NCBI GenBank assembly: GCA_903825285.1
Contig: CAIJZY010000006.1
Span: forward strand, 31,470 to 95,469
DNA: 64,000 nt
Source: an uncultured Opitutia bacterium
GTDB taxonomy: Bacteria; Verrucomicrobiota; Verrucomicrobiia; Opitutales; Opitutaceae
Reading direction: 5' to 3'
Below, piece by piece: positions 16,071-25,220 of the stretch (position 1 is its first letter; each line of letters begins with the position of its first letter). The notes below the pieces were generated by a model. It saw nothing but the letters and a program-made list of their open reading frames with translations, searched no databases and had not been told where the DNA came from. Position numbers and translations under genes: made by a program.

Positions 16071-17471
16071 CTACTCCCCGACGAGATGCTCGATCTCCTC
16101 GCGGCTGAGGGTCTGCATGTCGATTTCCTTCTTGATGGCGCCGAGGCTCACCAGGCACTCGGTGAACAGCTCGCGGGTGCGGAGCTCAAGGCTCTTGGCG
16201 TCGAGCTGGGTCATCACCTCGATGATCCGCGTGCCCTTGCGGACATGCGTGCGCTCGTCGGCGCGGATGTAGTCGGAGATGTGGCGGAGCAGCTCGTCGT
16301 TGCGCGCGGCGGCGGTGTCGATGAGTTCGTTGATGGTCTTGAGGACGCCGACCTCGCCGAAGAGGTTGATCTCCGCCATGGCGTACGCGGGCTCCATCGG
16401 GCCGCGGCAGGTGGAGCTGGTGAGGCGGTTGCGCAGCTCGTAGGGGTCGTAGCCCGACGCGAGCATGGCGCGGTGGCCGATCTCGGTGTGGCGGGCCTCG
16501 TCCCAGGTGATGCGGGCGAGGTCGTACTCCGCATTGAAGTCCTTGAAACGGATGTCCCACACGAACGTGCCGAAGGCCTCGATGGCATCGACCTCGTCGC
16601 GCTGGGTGCGGATGAACCGCAGGCGCAGGGCCTCGTAGGAGTCCTTGTCGTAGCGCGTCGCGCCGTCGGCCTTCTCGTAGTCGCCGGTGTGCCGGAAGGT
16701 GTCGAAGCGCACGTCGCGCAGCGGCACGGTGCCGCGCTCATACGGCTTGGTGTCAATCCGCAGCGGCGCGGGCGCCTCGCCGCGCGGGTCGGCGCCGGTG
16801 ACGCCGCCGATGGCGGCCAGCAGGCGGGTGAGGTGCCAGCGCCAGGTGGCGAGGCCGGCCTCCTCCTCGCCGCCCGCCACGTAGGCCTCGACCGCGGCGT
16901 CGGCCCACTCGAGCATCGGCTCGTAGTCGGTGAGGATGCGGCGGAGGCAGCGGATGGTCGGGACATCGGTGACCTGGTCGGTGTCGTCGATGTGGTGCCG
17001 GTAGGCGGTCGCGAGGGCGCGGCCGAGGACCTGGTGGACGCCGACGAGCAGCTCGGCGGCGGACTGCGCGCTCAGCATCTCGTCGATGAAGCGGTCGATC
17101 TCCGCGTCGCGGTGGGCGTCGACCGCCGGCGGCCGCATTTCCTGCTCGGTGAGGCGCTCGCGCAGGAAGCGCGCGGCGTCGGCGTGGTAGAAGATGTGGC
17201 GCCCGGTCTCGAGCTTCACCTCGTACTCGGGGATCGAGAGCGTCCAGGACCCCAGCGCGTGCATCAGGCGGCGCTCGAGATAGAAGAAGCGGAGCAGCCG
17301 GCGGCTGTTCTCCTTGACGGTGAACTTGCCGCCCAGCTGGCGGCGGTCGGTCGGGAAGCGGTACGGGTAGCGCGCGCGCCGCTCGGCGGCGGCCTCGCGC
17401 TGGCCGGCGAGGCTGTGGGGCGTGATTGGGGACGGGGCGGCGGCGCCGTGATTTTCTTCGGGGAGTTTCAT
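16071..17471 (-). CDS. Large ferritin-like di-iron protein (paralogue 1)
   Basis: A 466-residue soluble protein of a poorly described ferritin-like type. The C-terminal half shows a di-iron pattern: Glu in EAFGTFVWD, DEARH (E325, H328), Glu in AEINLFGE, and DERTH (E406, H409). The N-terminal half is also helical and shares blocks with the protein at 37975-39459 (H..ADAARFLRERL and VPTIRCLRRI regions), so the two are paralogues. Such sites bind iron or do O2 chemistry; no substrate can be inferred. The start at 17471 (MKLPEENHG) is preferred to the longer frame. It lies upstream of parA on the same strand, with a palindrome between. A LacI-like palindrome precedes it. Confidence 0.7.
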   Translation of the reverse strand: MKLPEENHGAAAPSPITPHSLAGQREAAAERRARYPYRFPTDRRQLGGKFTVKENSRRLLRFFYLERRLMHALGSWTLSIPEYEVKLETGRHIFYHADAARFLRERLTEQEMRPPAVDAHRDAEIDRFIDEMLSAQSAAELLVGVHQVLGRALATAYRHHIDDTDQVTDVPTIRCLRRILTDYEPMLEWADAAVEAYVAGGEEEAGLATWRWHLTRLLAAIGGVTGADPRGEAPAPLRIDTKPYERGTVPLRDVRFDTFRHTGDYEKADGATRYDKDSYEALRLRFIRTQRDEVDAIEAFGTFVWDIRFKDFNAEYDLARITWDEARHTEIGHRAMLASGYDPYELRNRLTSSTCRGPMEPAYAMAEINLFGEVGVLKTINELIDTAAARNDELLRHISDYIRADERTHVRKGTRIIEVMTQLDAKSLELRTRELFTECLVSLGAIKKEIDMQTLSREEIEHLVGE

Positions 17472-17564
17472 GGTAGGTTCAGGAAAGGCTGCCTCCGGGG
17501 TGCCGGGGCGGGTGGGGTGGTCGCAGCTTAGGCGCAAAGGCCGGGCCGGGCGTTCAGAATCTTC

Positions 17565-17580
17565 CCTGCAAACGTGCAGG
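17565..17580. promoter_or_regulatory. Possible operator palindrome upstream of ferritin-like gene
   Basis: CCTGCAAACGTGCAGG has 6-bp perfect arms around AACG, resembling LacI/GalR-type sites. It lies about 95 nt before the ferritin-like ATG and 39 nt beyond the malG-like stop. No regulator of that family is in the window. Assignment is tentative. Confidence 0.25.
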
Positions 17581-17618
17581 ATCTTTCGACCGCCGGAATT
17601 TGCTGAACCCGCCGCGCC

Positions 17619-18485
17619 TCAGCCCTTCACCGCGCCGCTGGTGAGGCCGGCGATGAACTCGCGCTGGAGGAACAGGAAGAGGGCCATGACCGGGGCGATG
17701 GAGATCAGGGTCGCGGCCATGATCATCCCGTAGTCCGCCCCGTAGAGCCCGCGCAGGTGGAAGATTGCGACCGAGAGGGGATGGCGCTCGGGGTCCTGGA
17801 GGATGACTTGGGGCGTGATGAAGTTATTCCAGGTCCCGATGAAGCTGATGATCAGGAACGCGCCGAGCATGGGCCGCACGAGGGGCAAGACGATTTGGAA
17901 GAAGATCCGCGTCTCCCCGCAGCCGTCGATGCGGGCCGACTCGATGATCTCGGACGGCACGCTGTTCAGCATGGCCTGCCGAAAGAGGTAGAGGCCGAAG
18001 GCCGGGGCGAGGGTCGGCAGGATGAATCCGGCGTAGGTGTCGAGCAGGCCGAGGTGGTAGAGGGTTTCGAAGGCCGGGCCCAGCAGCAGCACGGGCGGGA
18101 GGACCACGGTGGCGAGGATGACGACGGTCACGGTGCGCTGGCCGCGAAAGGTGAACTTGCTCAGTGCATAGCCGCCGGCCGCGCAGCACAGGGTGCAGAG
18201 GACGCTGCAGAGGGACGACAGCATCACGGAGTTGATGACGGCCCGGGCCACCGGCTGCTCCCGAAACAGGCGCGCGAAGTTGCCGAGGGTCAGCCGCTCC
18301 CAAGCCACGCCCAGTAATCCGTCGCCCCCGGGCAGGAACTGGGACGTGTAGTAGTCCTGGGGGGTCTTGACCGAAGCGCAGATCATCCAGAGGAACGGCA
18401 GCAGGGTCAGGGCCGCGGCGGCGAGCAGCATGGCGGTCACGAGGATCCGGCCGGTGAATTTCGGCAGGCGGGAGAGGGGGCTCAT
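17619..18485 (-). CDS. Carbohydrate ABC transporter permease, MalG-like
   Basis: A 288-residue inner-membrane subunit with six helices. It contains the EAA loop that docks the ATPase (SEIIESARIDGCGETRIFFQ, residues ~175-195), in the MalG/UgpE pattern. It works with the MalF-like permease and the binding protein encoded just upstream. Start ATG 18485 overlaps the malF-like stop by 4 nt. No ATPase gene is present, consistent with a shared MsiK-type ATPase elsewhere, as is common for such operons. Confidence 0.92.
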   Translation of the reverse strand: MSPLSRLPKFTGRILVTAMLLAAAALTLLPFLWMICASVKTPQDYYTSQFLPGGDGLLGVAWERLTLGNFARLFREQPVARAVINSVMLSSLCSVLCTLCCAAGGYALSKFTFRGQRTVTVVILATVVLPPVLLLGPAFETLYHLGLLDTYAGFILPTLAPAFGLYLFRQAMLNSVPSEIIESARIDGCGETRIFFQIVLPLVRPMLGAFLIISFIGTWNNFITPQVILQDPERHPLSVAIFHLRGLYGADYGMIMAATLISIAPVMALFLFLQREFIAGLTSGAVKG

Positions 18486-19378
18486 GAGCCGGCCTCCTCA
18501 TGGCGCGAGAGCCGGCGGTGCAGCAGGGCCGCGGCGACCAGGACGAGCGTGAGCACCCAGCCGATCGCGCTGGCATAACCCAGGTCGCCGCTGCGGAACC
18601 CAGTCTGATAGAGATAGGTGACGATTGAGAGGGCGGCGTTGTTGGGCCCGTTGCCGAAGCTGTCGGCGTAAAGAATGAAGGGCAGGTCGAACAGCTGGAA
18701 CGAGCCCACGAGGGTGAGCAGGACGAGAATGTTGAGCACGGGCTGGATCGCGGGGAAGGTCACGTGCCAGAAGCGCTGCCAGGCGTTCGCGCCGTCGATG
18801 CTGGCCGCGTCGAGCTGGTCGGACGGGACATTCTGCAGGGCGGCGAGCAGGTAGGCCATGTTGAAGCCGACCGAGAGCCACAGCGACGCCAGGATGAGTG
18901 ACGGCATGACGAACCCGTCGACCCAGGCAAAGTCGGGATTCCACGAACGAATGAGGCCGTGGAGCAGCGTGTTGACGAGACCCGTGCGCCGCTCGAGCAA
19001 GACGCTGAAAATGACGCCCACGAAGACGGTGCCGACGATGGTCGGGGAGAAAAACACGAGGCGAAACAGCGCCCGGCCGCGCAGGGCGGGACGGTTGAGC
19101 AGCAGGGCGAGGGCGAGGGCGGCCGGGACCTGAATGACCAGGGTGCCAAACGCGAAGAGCGCGGTGTTGCGGACGGCGACCCAGAACATCGGGTCGTGGA
19201 GCATGAAACGGAAATTCAAGAGGCCGACATACGTGACCGTGCGGGGCCCGAAGGTCTGCTCAAACGCGAGGATGAGCGAACGCAGCAGCGGCCAGGCGAT
19301 GAACGCGCTGAACAGCGCCAAAAAGGGCGCGAGAAACAGCCACGGGGTCCAGGGCGAGTGCGGGCGGCAGGATTTCAT
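18482..19378 (-). CDS. Carbohydrate ABC transporter permease, MalF-like
   Basis: A 298-residue permease with six helices. Its EAA motif reads SDQLDAASIDGANAWQRFWH, as in MalF/UgpA/LacF. The conserved tail GDLGYASAIGWVLTL is also present. It forms the transmembrane heterodimer with the MalG-like subunit. The start overlaps the stop of the binding-protein gene by 4 nt (ATGA), so the three genes are translationally coupled. Substrate unknown, probably an oligosaccharide or glycoside given the glycosidases nearby. Confidence 0.93.
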   Translation of the reverse strand: MKSCRPHSPWTPWLFLAPFLALFSAFIAWPLLRSLILAFEQTFGPRTVTYVGLLNFRFMLHDPMFWVAVRNTALFAFGTLVIQVPAALALALLLNRPALRGRALFRLVFFSPTIVGTVFVGVIFSVLLERRTGLVNTLLHGLIRSWNPDFAWVDGFVMPSLILASLWLSVGFNMAYLLAALQNVPSDQLDAASIDGANAWQRFWHVTFPAIQPVLNILVLLTLVGSFQLFDLPFILYADSFGNGPNNAALSIVTYLYQTGFRSGDLGYASAIGWVLTLVLVAAALLHRRLSRHEEAGS

Positions 19379-20817
19379 GGCTTCGCGCCGGCAAGGAAAA
19401 CATTGCGGTTCATCTGCGCCACCAGATCCCGCTGGGCCTGGTCGAGGAGCCGCCGGGCATCCGGCTCCAGCTTGGCCGGATCGGACGTGGCCGAGCGGTC
19501 CGCGACCTGCATGAGCTGGTTCAGCGCGCTGTTCACCAGCTGAATCGCGCTGCTGAAGTAGGGCGACGCCGGCCGCGTGGGCACGTCGGGCGCCTGCTGC
19601 AGGCACATGCGCCCGACCGGCTGGCCCGAGTAATATGGATCTGGCTGGTCGTAGTAGGTCTGCGACCAGTTGGTCTTCATTGGGGAGACAATGTGCGTGA
19701 GCTCGAACAACCGCCGGGCCATGACCGGCGAGAAATACAGGTACTTGGCCAGTTCCCAGGCGGCCTCGGGATGCTTGGACGCCTTCGTGATGCCAAGCAT
19801 CGTGCCGCCGTTCACCGAGGTGCGCCGCCCGCCCTTTGCCCAGGCGGGCAGAGGCATGATCTTGAATTTGCCCGCCATCTTCGGCAGCGAGACCGAGAGA
19901 GAGCCGAGGTACCAGTCCGCGCCCGGGAGCGCGATGGCGTAGCCTTCCCCCAGCTGCCGCAGGCCTGATCCGGTGTACATGTTGACGTCGCCGATCATCC
20001 GGTCCGGTCCGGCGTACCAACCCCCAAGTTGGGCGAGGATGCGGACATTGGTGGCCGAGTTGAGCGTAGGATGTCCGGCCGGGTCGAAATAACCTCCGCC
20101 GCCCTGCAGGAGGAAAATCTCGCTGAAGAAGGGATTGGTCAGCGAGACGGTCAGCGGATAGCGGTCGATATAACCGTCGCCATCCAGATCCTTTAGCAGC
20201 GGTCGCATCAGGCGGAAATAGTCCGCCCAGGTCTCGATCTGGCCCACGTCAATGCCCGCGGCCTCGACCAGGTCGGCACGGTAAATGAGCATCACCGGAT
20301 GGACATCGTGCGGCAGGCCAAAGATGTGCCCGCGGGAAGTCCAGGGGCTGAAGGAGGAGGTGTTGATCTTGGCAAGCAATCCCTCTTGAGCGAGTCGGTC
20401 GGAAAGATCCGCGAAGCCAATGTCCTCCAGCGGTCCCGCGAAGACCTGGCCGATCTGGCCGCGTTCGACCTCAATGAGATCGGCTACAGGGGTCCCGGAA
20501 TAAAATCCCGAGAGCATGCGGCTCTGGAGGGCGGGACCGACGATCAGCGACACCCTGAGCGGCAGATCAGGATGTCGGCGGTTCCACTCGGGCGCCAGGG
20601 CGCGGTACAGCATGGCGTGGTTGCCGTCGCCGACCCAGATTTGGAGGCCGTCGTGCGGCGCCACTGGTAGGAGCGCGACGATCGTCGCGCTCACAACCCC
20701 CAGTCCCAGCACAAAGCAAATGCCGGGAGATAGGCTGCGGACAATCTCCGCGAAGAAGTGGCACACCATAGTCTTGGGCGAAAAACGGCGCCACCAGTAC
20801 GCGAGAAATGAAATCAT
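19375..20817 (-). CDS. Extracellular solute-binding protein of sugar ABC transporter, membrane-anchored
   Basis: A 480-residue family 1 (MalE-like) binding protein. ATG at 20817 gives an unusual N-terminus: about 28 charged or aromatic residues (YWWRRFSPKTMV), then one hydrophobic helix (FVLGLGVVSATIVALL), with no clear signal-peptidase site or lipobox. It is therefore probably tethered to the inner membrane instead of free or lipidated. The ligand-binding core begins LQIWVGDGNHAMLYRALAPE. ITKASKHPEAAWELAKYL is the typical family block. It is the first gene of the transporter operon, divergent from two small genes. Confidence 0.88.
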   Translation of the reverse strand: MISFLAYWWRRFSPKTMVCHFFAEIVRSLSPGICFVLGLGVVSATIVALLPVAPHDGLQIWVGDGNHAMLYRALAPEWNRRHPDLPLRVSLIVGPALQSRMLSGFYSGTPVADLIEVERGQIGQVFAGPLEDIGFADLSDRLAQEGLLAKINTSSFSPWTSRGHIFGLPHDVHPVMLIYRADLVEAAGIDVGQIETWADYFRLMRPLLKDLDGDGYIDRYPLTVSLTNPFFSEIFLLQGGGGYFDPAGHPTLNSATNVRILAQLGGWYAGPDRMIGDVNMYTGSGLRQLGEGYAIALPGADWYLGSLSVSLPKMAGKFKIMPLPAWAKGGRRTSVNGGTMLGITKASKHPEAAWELAKYLYFSPVMARRLFELTHIVSPMKTNWSQTYYDQPDPYYSGQPVGRMCLQQAPDVPTRPASPYFSSAIQLVNSALNQLMQVADRSATSDPAKLEPDARRLLDQAQRDLVAQMNRNVFLAGAKP

Positions 20818-21151
20818 CGGTCGATGGCCAGTTGACGGTGTGGACCGAGTAAGAAGGGGGCGCGGGAAACGGGCGCGAAGTGGGAGCGTAGCATGATGGA
20901 GAGGCGGGTAAAAACCGTAAGGACAGGACCCACTGTGCGGCTTAGGAAACTGAGCGCGTGCGACCTCACAAGCTCGCTTTTGCGCCGCTGCAACAGAATG
21001 CTCAATCCATGAATCCGCGCGTTCCCCGAGAATATTCGGCGCACGCTCTGAACGAACGGTACCTCGTGGAAATTGGCTGAAGCCAACCTTGGCGCGGCCG
21101 ATAGGTACTATCACTACTGGCGAGAATTCGGCGACGGAGTATATTCATTCC
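20818..21151. promoter_or_regulatory. Divergent control region with TTGGCT-GA-AGCCAA palindrome
   Basis: These 334 nt separate the transporter operon (minus) from the small genes (plus). No supported gene lies here. The clearest structure is a perfect inverted repeat TTGGCTGAAGCCAA at 21073-21086, about 65 nt before the 21152 start codon, a candidate operator. Clear sigma-70 boxes were not found. Confidence 0.3.
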
Positions 21152-21382
21152 ATGCTGCACAAACACGTTTTGAAAACATCGGAGCCCACGGTCACCCACC
21201 CGGAGCGCCGGAAGGATGTATTGACGCGGGCCGTTGTGACCGGGCTGGAGCAGTTGAACGCGCACCTCGAGCAGCTGCCCCACGCGCAGGACCGGGCCGC
21301 CGCGCTGGCCGCGCTGCATTGCTTCGCGCAGCGGGTCAAGGACGCCATCGAGACGGTGAATTCCGCCGCCGGCGAAAATTAA
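21152..21382 (+). CDS. Small helical protein of unknown function
   Basis: A 76-residue, soluble, mostly alpha-helical protein with no recognisable family. ATG at 21152 is preferred; CGGAGT lies about 12 nt upstream. The core HPERRKD..TRA..., then LEQLP and RAAALAAL, resembles the small protein encoded at 21607 (DPRRDYQTRA, VEHMP, AALAE). The two are thus possibly paralogues. It is divergent from the sugar transporter. Coding support comes from third-position GC bias and from the similarity to its neighbour. Confidence 0.6.
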   Translation: MLHKHVLKTSEPTVTHPERRKDVLTRAVVTGLEQLNAHLEQLPHAQDRAAALAALHCFAQRVKDAIETVNSAAGEN

Positions 21383-21606
21383 ATTTTCAGGTCCCGGCGC
21401 GGTCGGGAGTGAAATCATGGGCGAGCGGACTGGCGGCGGTCCGCGCGAGCGGGGTGTCGAACCCGCTCGCCCCAAGGCGCTTGTCCGGGTGCAGGATGAA
21501 AGTTCCCCGCCGGCGGACGTTAGCAAAACACGAATGGTGTATTAGTGAAATTAGGTGGGTAATGATACATCTCGTTCCCGGACGGCGCGAAAATTATGCT
21601 CGGTCC

Positions 21607-21894
21607 ATGCAAACCGAAACTCATGTCGAACAGAGCAATTCGGGACAGTTGCCGCCGGGAATGGTGGAGCGGCGGCATCGGTCCGACCCGCGGCGGGACT
21701 ATCAGACCCGTGCGATGATCTTCTGTCAGGCCAAGCTGCAGGAGGTTGAGCACATGCCCGATGGCCCGAAGAAGACCGCGGCCTTGGCCGAGGTGGTCCG
21801 GCTGATGGGCGAGAAGCACGCCGGCGCCTCGGATCGCCGCCGCGCCAGCACGACGAAGAAAACCGGCTGGACGGACGAGTATTTCTTCCCCTGA
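21607..21894 (+). CDS. Small basic helical protein of unknown function
   Basis: A 95-residue protein starting MQTETHVEQSNSG. It has no signal peptide or membrane helix. A central helical part (YQTRAMIFCQAKLQEVEHMP) is followed by an Arg/Lys-rich tail (GASDRRRASTTKKTGW). It shares a TRA...(L/V)E.(L/M)P...AALA pattern with the 76-residue protein just upstream. No known domain is recognised. The 224-nt spacer before it contains no other supported gene. Confidence 0.6.
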   Translation: MQTETHVEQSNSGQLPPGMVERRHRSDPRRDYQTRAMIFCQAKLQEVEHMPDGPKKTAALAEVVRLMGEKHAGASDRRRASTTKKTGWTDEYFFP

Positions 21895-22062
21895 TACGAA
21901 TGGGGTTTGGCCGAGACCTTGGGGACTTCGGCCGTGGGCTCTCCGCAGGTCGCAGTCCCGCGGCTGGTGAGTGCTACTGTTGCCGTTGAATGAGGACGGC
22001 CAGTCAGGCCCGTTGCGCCGATTGATTCTCGCCAGCACCTTAGGCAAGTTCTCCACGGCTAA

Positions 22063-22094
22063 TTGACATAAGCATGGCGCATGAGGACTATAAG
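22063..22094 (+). promoter_or_regulatory. Possible sigma-70 promoter
   Basis: A perfect TTGACA at 22063-22068 and a TATAAG at 22089-22094, but with a 20-nt spacer that is longer than ideal. It lies ~67 nt before the 22161 gene, which has AGGAGAG at about 22140. It stands out in an otherwise GC-rich region. Confidence 0.35.
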
Positions 22095-22160
22095 AATGTA
22101 CACGCTGAGGGCATCCCGCCGTCCGCGTTGAACCTAAGTCAGGAGAGCAACACTACCCCC

Positions 22161-22607
22161 ATGAAAAGTCTGATTCCAAAGCTGCTGTTCGTCGGTCTCA
22201 TGCTGGCCGCCACATCCCTCGTCGCAACCGCCAAGGACGAAGTCCCCTATAGCGAGGGCCCGGTCTGCGAACTGAGCTACATCAAGATCAAGGCTGGCAT
22301 GTTCGACGCCTATATGAGCTGGCTCGCGAACGACTGGAAGAAGCTGAACGAAGAATACAAGAAGGCCGGCATCATCCTGGACGCCCAAGTCTACGCGACG
22401 CGGGCCCGCAACCCGCACGAGGCCGATCTGATCCTGTGCGTGACCTACAAGAACATGGCCGCACTGGACAACATGGATGCACGCACGGCGGCGATTGACG
22501 CGAAGTTTTGGGGCACTCGCCAGAAGGCGAACGAGGCCTCCATTGACCGCGAGAAGATGCGCGAGGTGCTCGGCTCGGAGTTGGTGCAGGAGCTTGTGCT
22601 CAAGTAA
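22161..22607 (+). CDS. Exported protein of unknown function, possibly ferredoxin-like alpha/beta fold
   Basis: 148 residues. A clear signal peptide (MKSLIPKLLFVGLMLAATSLVATA) predicts periplasmic export. The mature part starts KDEVPYSEGPVCELSYIKI. It then alternates beta and alpha segments (VCELSYIKI, FDAYMSWLANDWKKLNEEYKKAG, DAQVYATRA, ADLILCVTY), like dimeric alpha/beta-barrel (ABM/NIPSNAP-like) proteins; this fold guess is weak. ATG at 22161 has AGGAGAG upstream; a longer frame from 22074 lacks support. An intrinsic terminator follows at 22644, so it is a single-gene unit. Confidence 0.72.
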   Translation: MKSLIPKLLFVGLMLAATSLVATAKDEVPYSEGPVCELSYIKIKAGMFDAYMSWLANDWKKLNEEYKKAGIILDAQVYATRARNPHEADLILCVTYKNMAALDNMDARTAAIDAKFWGTRQKANEASIDREKMREVLGSELVQELVLK

Positions 22608-22643
22608 GCCCTCGGCGCCGTTCCGGGAATTCTCGAATTCCAG

Positions 22644-22677
22644 CCCGCCCCGCTCATCGCGGGCGCGGGTTTTTTTG
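22644..22677 (+). terminator. Intrinsic terminator
   Basis: A GC-rich stem, CCCGCCCCGC facing GCGGGCGCGGG around a short TCAT loop, is followed by seven T. It ends the transcript of the exported-protein gene. Confidence 0.8.
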
Positions 22678-22775
22678 CGCCGAGTGGTGCACTGCACTCG
22701 CGCCGCGCGGTGACCGTGACGGCACCCATTTTCCTCTGCACTTTCCAAACCGCCCGGATCGCGTTACGAACAGCC

Positions 22776-25145
22776 ATGGAGGTGTTCGCTCCCGCTGCGT
22801 CTGCCGATGCCCTGTGCCCGCGCCCGCCGGTCTCCAACTTGGCGGGTTCATGGATTTGGGTGCCTGCAGCCGCCGGGCTCAACCCGCGCAACAGCTACGC
22901 CTATTTTCGCCGGACCTTCACCGCCGCCGGACCACTGGTCCTGCACGTCGCGGCCGACACCACCTACGAGCTGCACGTTGACGGGAAACTGCTCGACCGC
23001 GGCACGGCGCCGGCGGACATGGCCTACAAGTCATTCGACACGCACGCGGTCAGGGTCGGCGCCGGCCGACATGTGGTCGCCGTGCTGGTCCACCATCTCG
23101 GCCAGCCCTGCGCCACGGCCATGCAGTCACGGCCGGGGTTGTTCGTGCACCTTGTGTCTCCGCAGGGTGCACCGGTGGTTTCGGATGCGACCTGGAAAAC
23201 CCTGCCGGCCGCCGCCTACCAGCCGGACCTGCCCTGCATGATGTCCCATTTCGGGTTTTATGAAGTCTGCGACCACGGGAAAATCCCACGGGGTTGGACG
23301 GCCTTGGAATTCGACGACTCGGACTGGCCCGCGGCGGAGGTCATCGGCCCGGCCGGATGCCGCGCATGGCCGCGACTGATTCCGCGCGATATTCCGCTAC
23401 TTGCCACCACGACGCTTGCCGCGAAAAAGTTCGCAGGGCAGGGACACTTCCAGGCCGGTCCCATCAGCGGGGCCGAGCGCGACCTCACTCCGGCGGTCGA
23501 GATGGCCGCCCGGATCCGTCGGCCCACCCCGACATTGGCCGAAGATTTTCCGCTCGTCCTCGCGCCGGGCGCAGAGGGCCAGTATGTGACGCTGGATTTT
23601 GGTCGCGAGGTCACCGGCCACGTGCGTCTCGAGTTTGCCGGGGCGTGCGCCGGCCAGAGGGTGGACCTGGGCTACGACGAAGTCCTGGACGCGCGCGGCC
23701 TGCCCAATCCGCGGCGCACCTACGTGCATTTCGCCGATCGCGCCTTCCTGCACGAAGGCCAGACGACGTGGCAAATTTACGGGGCCCGCGGCTTCCGCTA
23801 CCTGCTCGTGGACGTGGAGGCGGGCAGGGGAGGACTCACGCTGGTCGGCGCTCGGGTGGACGAACGCGTTTTTCCGCTCACGCGGCAGGGACGTTTCCGG
23901 TGCTCGGATGCGCGCCTTGATCGTCTTTACCAGGTCGGCCTGGACACCACCCGGCTTTGCATGCTGGACACGTTCGTGGATTGTCCCTCGCGGGAGCGGG
24001 TGCTGTGGATGGATTTCGCGATCGAGGCCCGCTGCGCCAGCTACGGCTTTGGGACCACCGAGCTCTGGCGCCGCTGCCTGTTTCTCTTCGCCCAGAATGT
24101 TTGCCGCGAGGGAGTGCTCGCGGGCGCCATCAAGGGCTTTGTTCCCACCGACAGCGAGCCCATGCTCGTGAGCTATACCCTTGGCGCCGTGCTGACAGCT
24201 GCGGAGTATCACCTGCACAGCGGCGACCGCGAAGCTTGCGTGGCGCTTTTTCCCACACTCCTGAAACAATTCGAGCTGATCCGGAAATTCACGACGCCCG
24301 ACGGGCTCGTGAACGAGAAATGGCCGGGCTGGGGTACGTTCCTTGACTGGTCAGCGATGGATTTTGGCGGCGTTTCCTCGTGCAACAACGCGCTGTATCT
24401 CCAGGCCCAGCGAGCCACCGCCCGGCTTGCCCGGTCGCTCGGCTACGCCGACTGCGCCCGCCAGTTTGAAGAACAGGCCGATGAACTTGCCGTCACGTGC
24501 CGGCGGAAATTCTGGTCGGAGTCCGACGGGCTCTTTGTCGATGCCCTCTACGACGATCAGCCCAGCGCCGTCCGCAGCCAACTGGCCAACGTCATGGCCA
24601 TCTGGGCTGGCCTGACGAGTGGCTCCGAAACCCCGCTCTTGCTCGACAAGATCCTCGATGGGAAAACGCTCCTGCCCCGCAAGGGCGGCGACTTCCGCCT
24701 GCGGCCGGGCTTCAAGTGCCAGACCGGCGGACTCGTGCCGATCGGCACGCCCAGTGCGGGCGCGCTGCTGACGCAGGTCCTGTTCGAGCACGGTCGCGGG
24801 GAGGCGGCGCTCGCGTATCTGCGGGACAATTGGATTCCGATTTCCCGCAGTGGCACTTTCAGTGAGCACTTCGTCGAGGACACCAACACCAGCCACTGCC
24901 ACGGCTGGTCCGCGATGCCGGTGGTGCAGCTGCCGGCGTACATTCTCGGTGTCCGGCCGGTGGCCGCGGGCTGGAGCGAGGTAGAGATTGCGCCGCAATC
25001 AGCGGGACTCGATTGGGCCGAGGGCACCGTGCCCGCGCCGCAGGGTGACATCCACGTGAAATGGCGGCGCGTCGGCGGTCAGCTTCAGGTGGACTACCAA
25101 GTTCCGGAAGGCATCAAGGTGCGGCCCACCGCGATTCGGAGCTAG
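22776..25145 (+). CDS. Alpha-L-rhamnosidase-like glycoside hydrolase (GH78 type)
   Basis: About 789 residues, expected to release terminal alpha-L-rhamnose from glycosides or pectic oligosaccharides. N-terminal beta-sandwich domains (ending near residue 360) precede an (alpha/alpha)6 barrel. DTFVDCPSRERVLW (residues ~399-411) is the GH78 signature block carrying a conserved acidic residue in the active-site cleft. FSEHFVEDTNTSHCHGWSAMP near residue 700 is the other block with a candidate catalytic Glu. A beta-sandwich tail (RPVAAGWSEVEIAPQ) closes it, as in the family. No clear signal peptide from ATG 22776; GTG 22710 would add 22 residues. The nearby sugar ABC transporter may import the products. 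Confidence 0.85.
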   Translation: MEVFAPAASADALCPRPPVSNLAGSWIWVPAAAGLNPRNSYAYFRRTFTAAGPLVLHVAADTTYELHVDGKLLDRGTAPADMAYKSFDTHAVRVGAGRHVVAVLVHHLGQPCATAMQSRPGLFVHLVSPQGAPVVSDATWKTLPAAAYQPDLPCMMSHFGFYEVCDHGKIPRGWTALEFDDSDWPAAEVIGPAGCRAWPRLIPRDIPLLATTTLAAKKFAGQGHFQAGPISGAERDLTPAVEMAARIRRPTPTLAEDFPLVLAPGAEGQYVTLDFGREVTGHVRLEFAGACAGQRVDLGYDEVLDARGLPNPRRTYVHFADRAFLHEGQTTWQIYGARGFRYLLVDVEAGRGGLTLVGARVDERVFPLTRQGRFRCSDARLDRLYQVGLDTTRLCMLDTFVDCPSRERVLWMDFAIEARCASYGFGTTELWRRCLFLFAQNVCREGVLAGAIKGFVPTDSEPMLVSYTLGAVLTAAEYHLHSGDREACVALFPTLLKQFELIRKFTTPDGLVNEKWPGWGTFLDWSAMDFGGVSSCNNALYLQAQRATARLARSLGYADCARQFEEQADELAVTCRRKFWSESDGLFVDALYDDQPSAVRSQLANVMAIWAGLTSGSETPLLLDKILDGKTLLPRKGGDFRLRPGFKCQTGGLVPIGTPSAGALLTQVLFEHGRGEAALAYLRDNWIPISRSGTFSEHFVEDTNTSHCHGWSAMPVVQLPAYILGVRPVAAGWSEVEIAPQSAGLDWAEGTVPAPQGDIHVKWRRVGGQLQVDYQVPEGIKVRPTAIRS

Positions 25146-25220
25146 GCCAGGTATTGATCCGTCGGCCGGCGGAAGGATTCCTTGCCTCATTCGGGCGAAG
25201 TGAATTCACGATAGAGAGTG

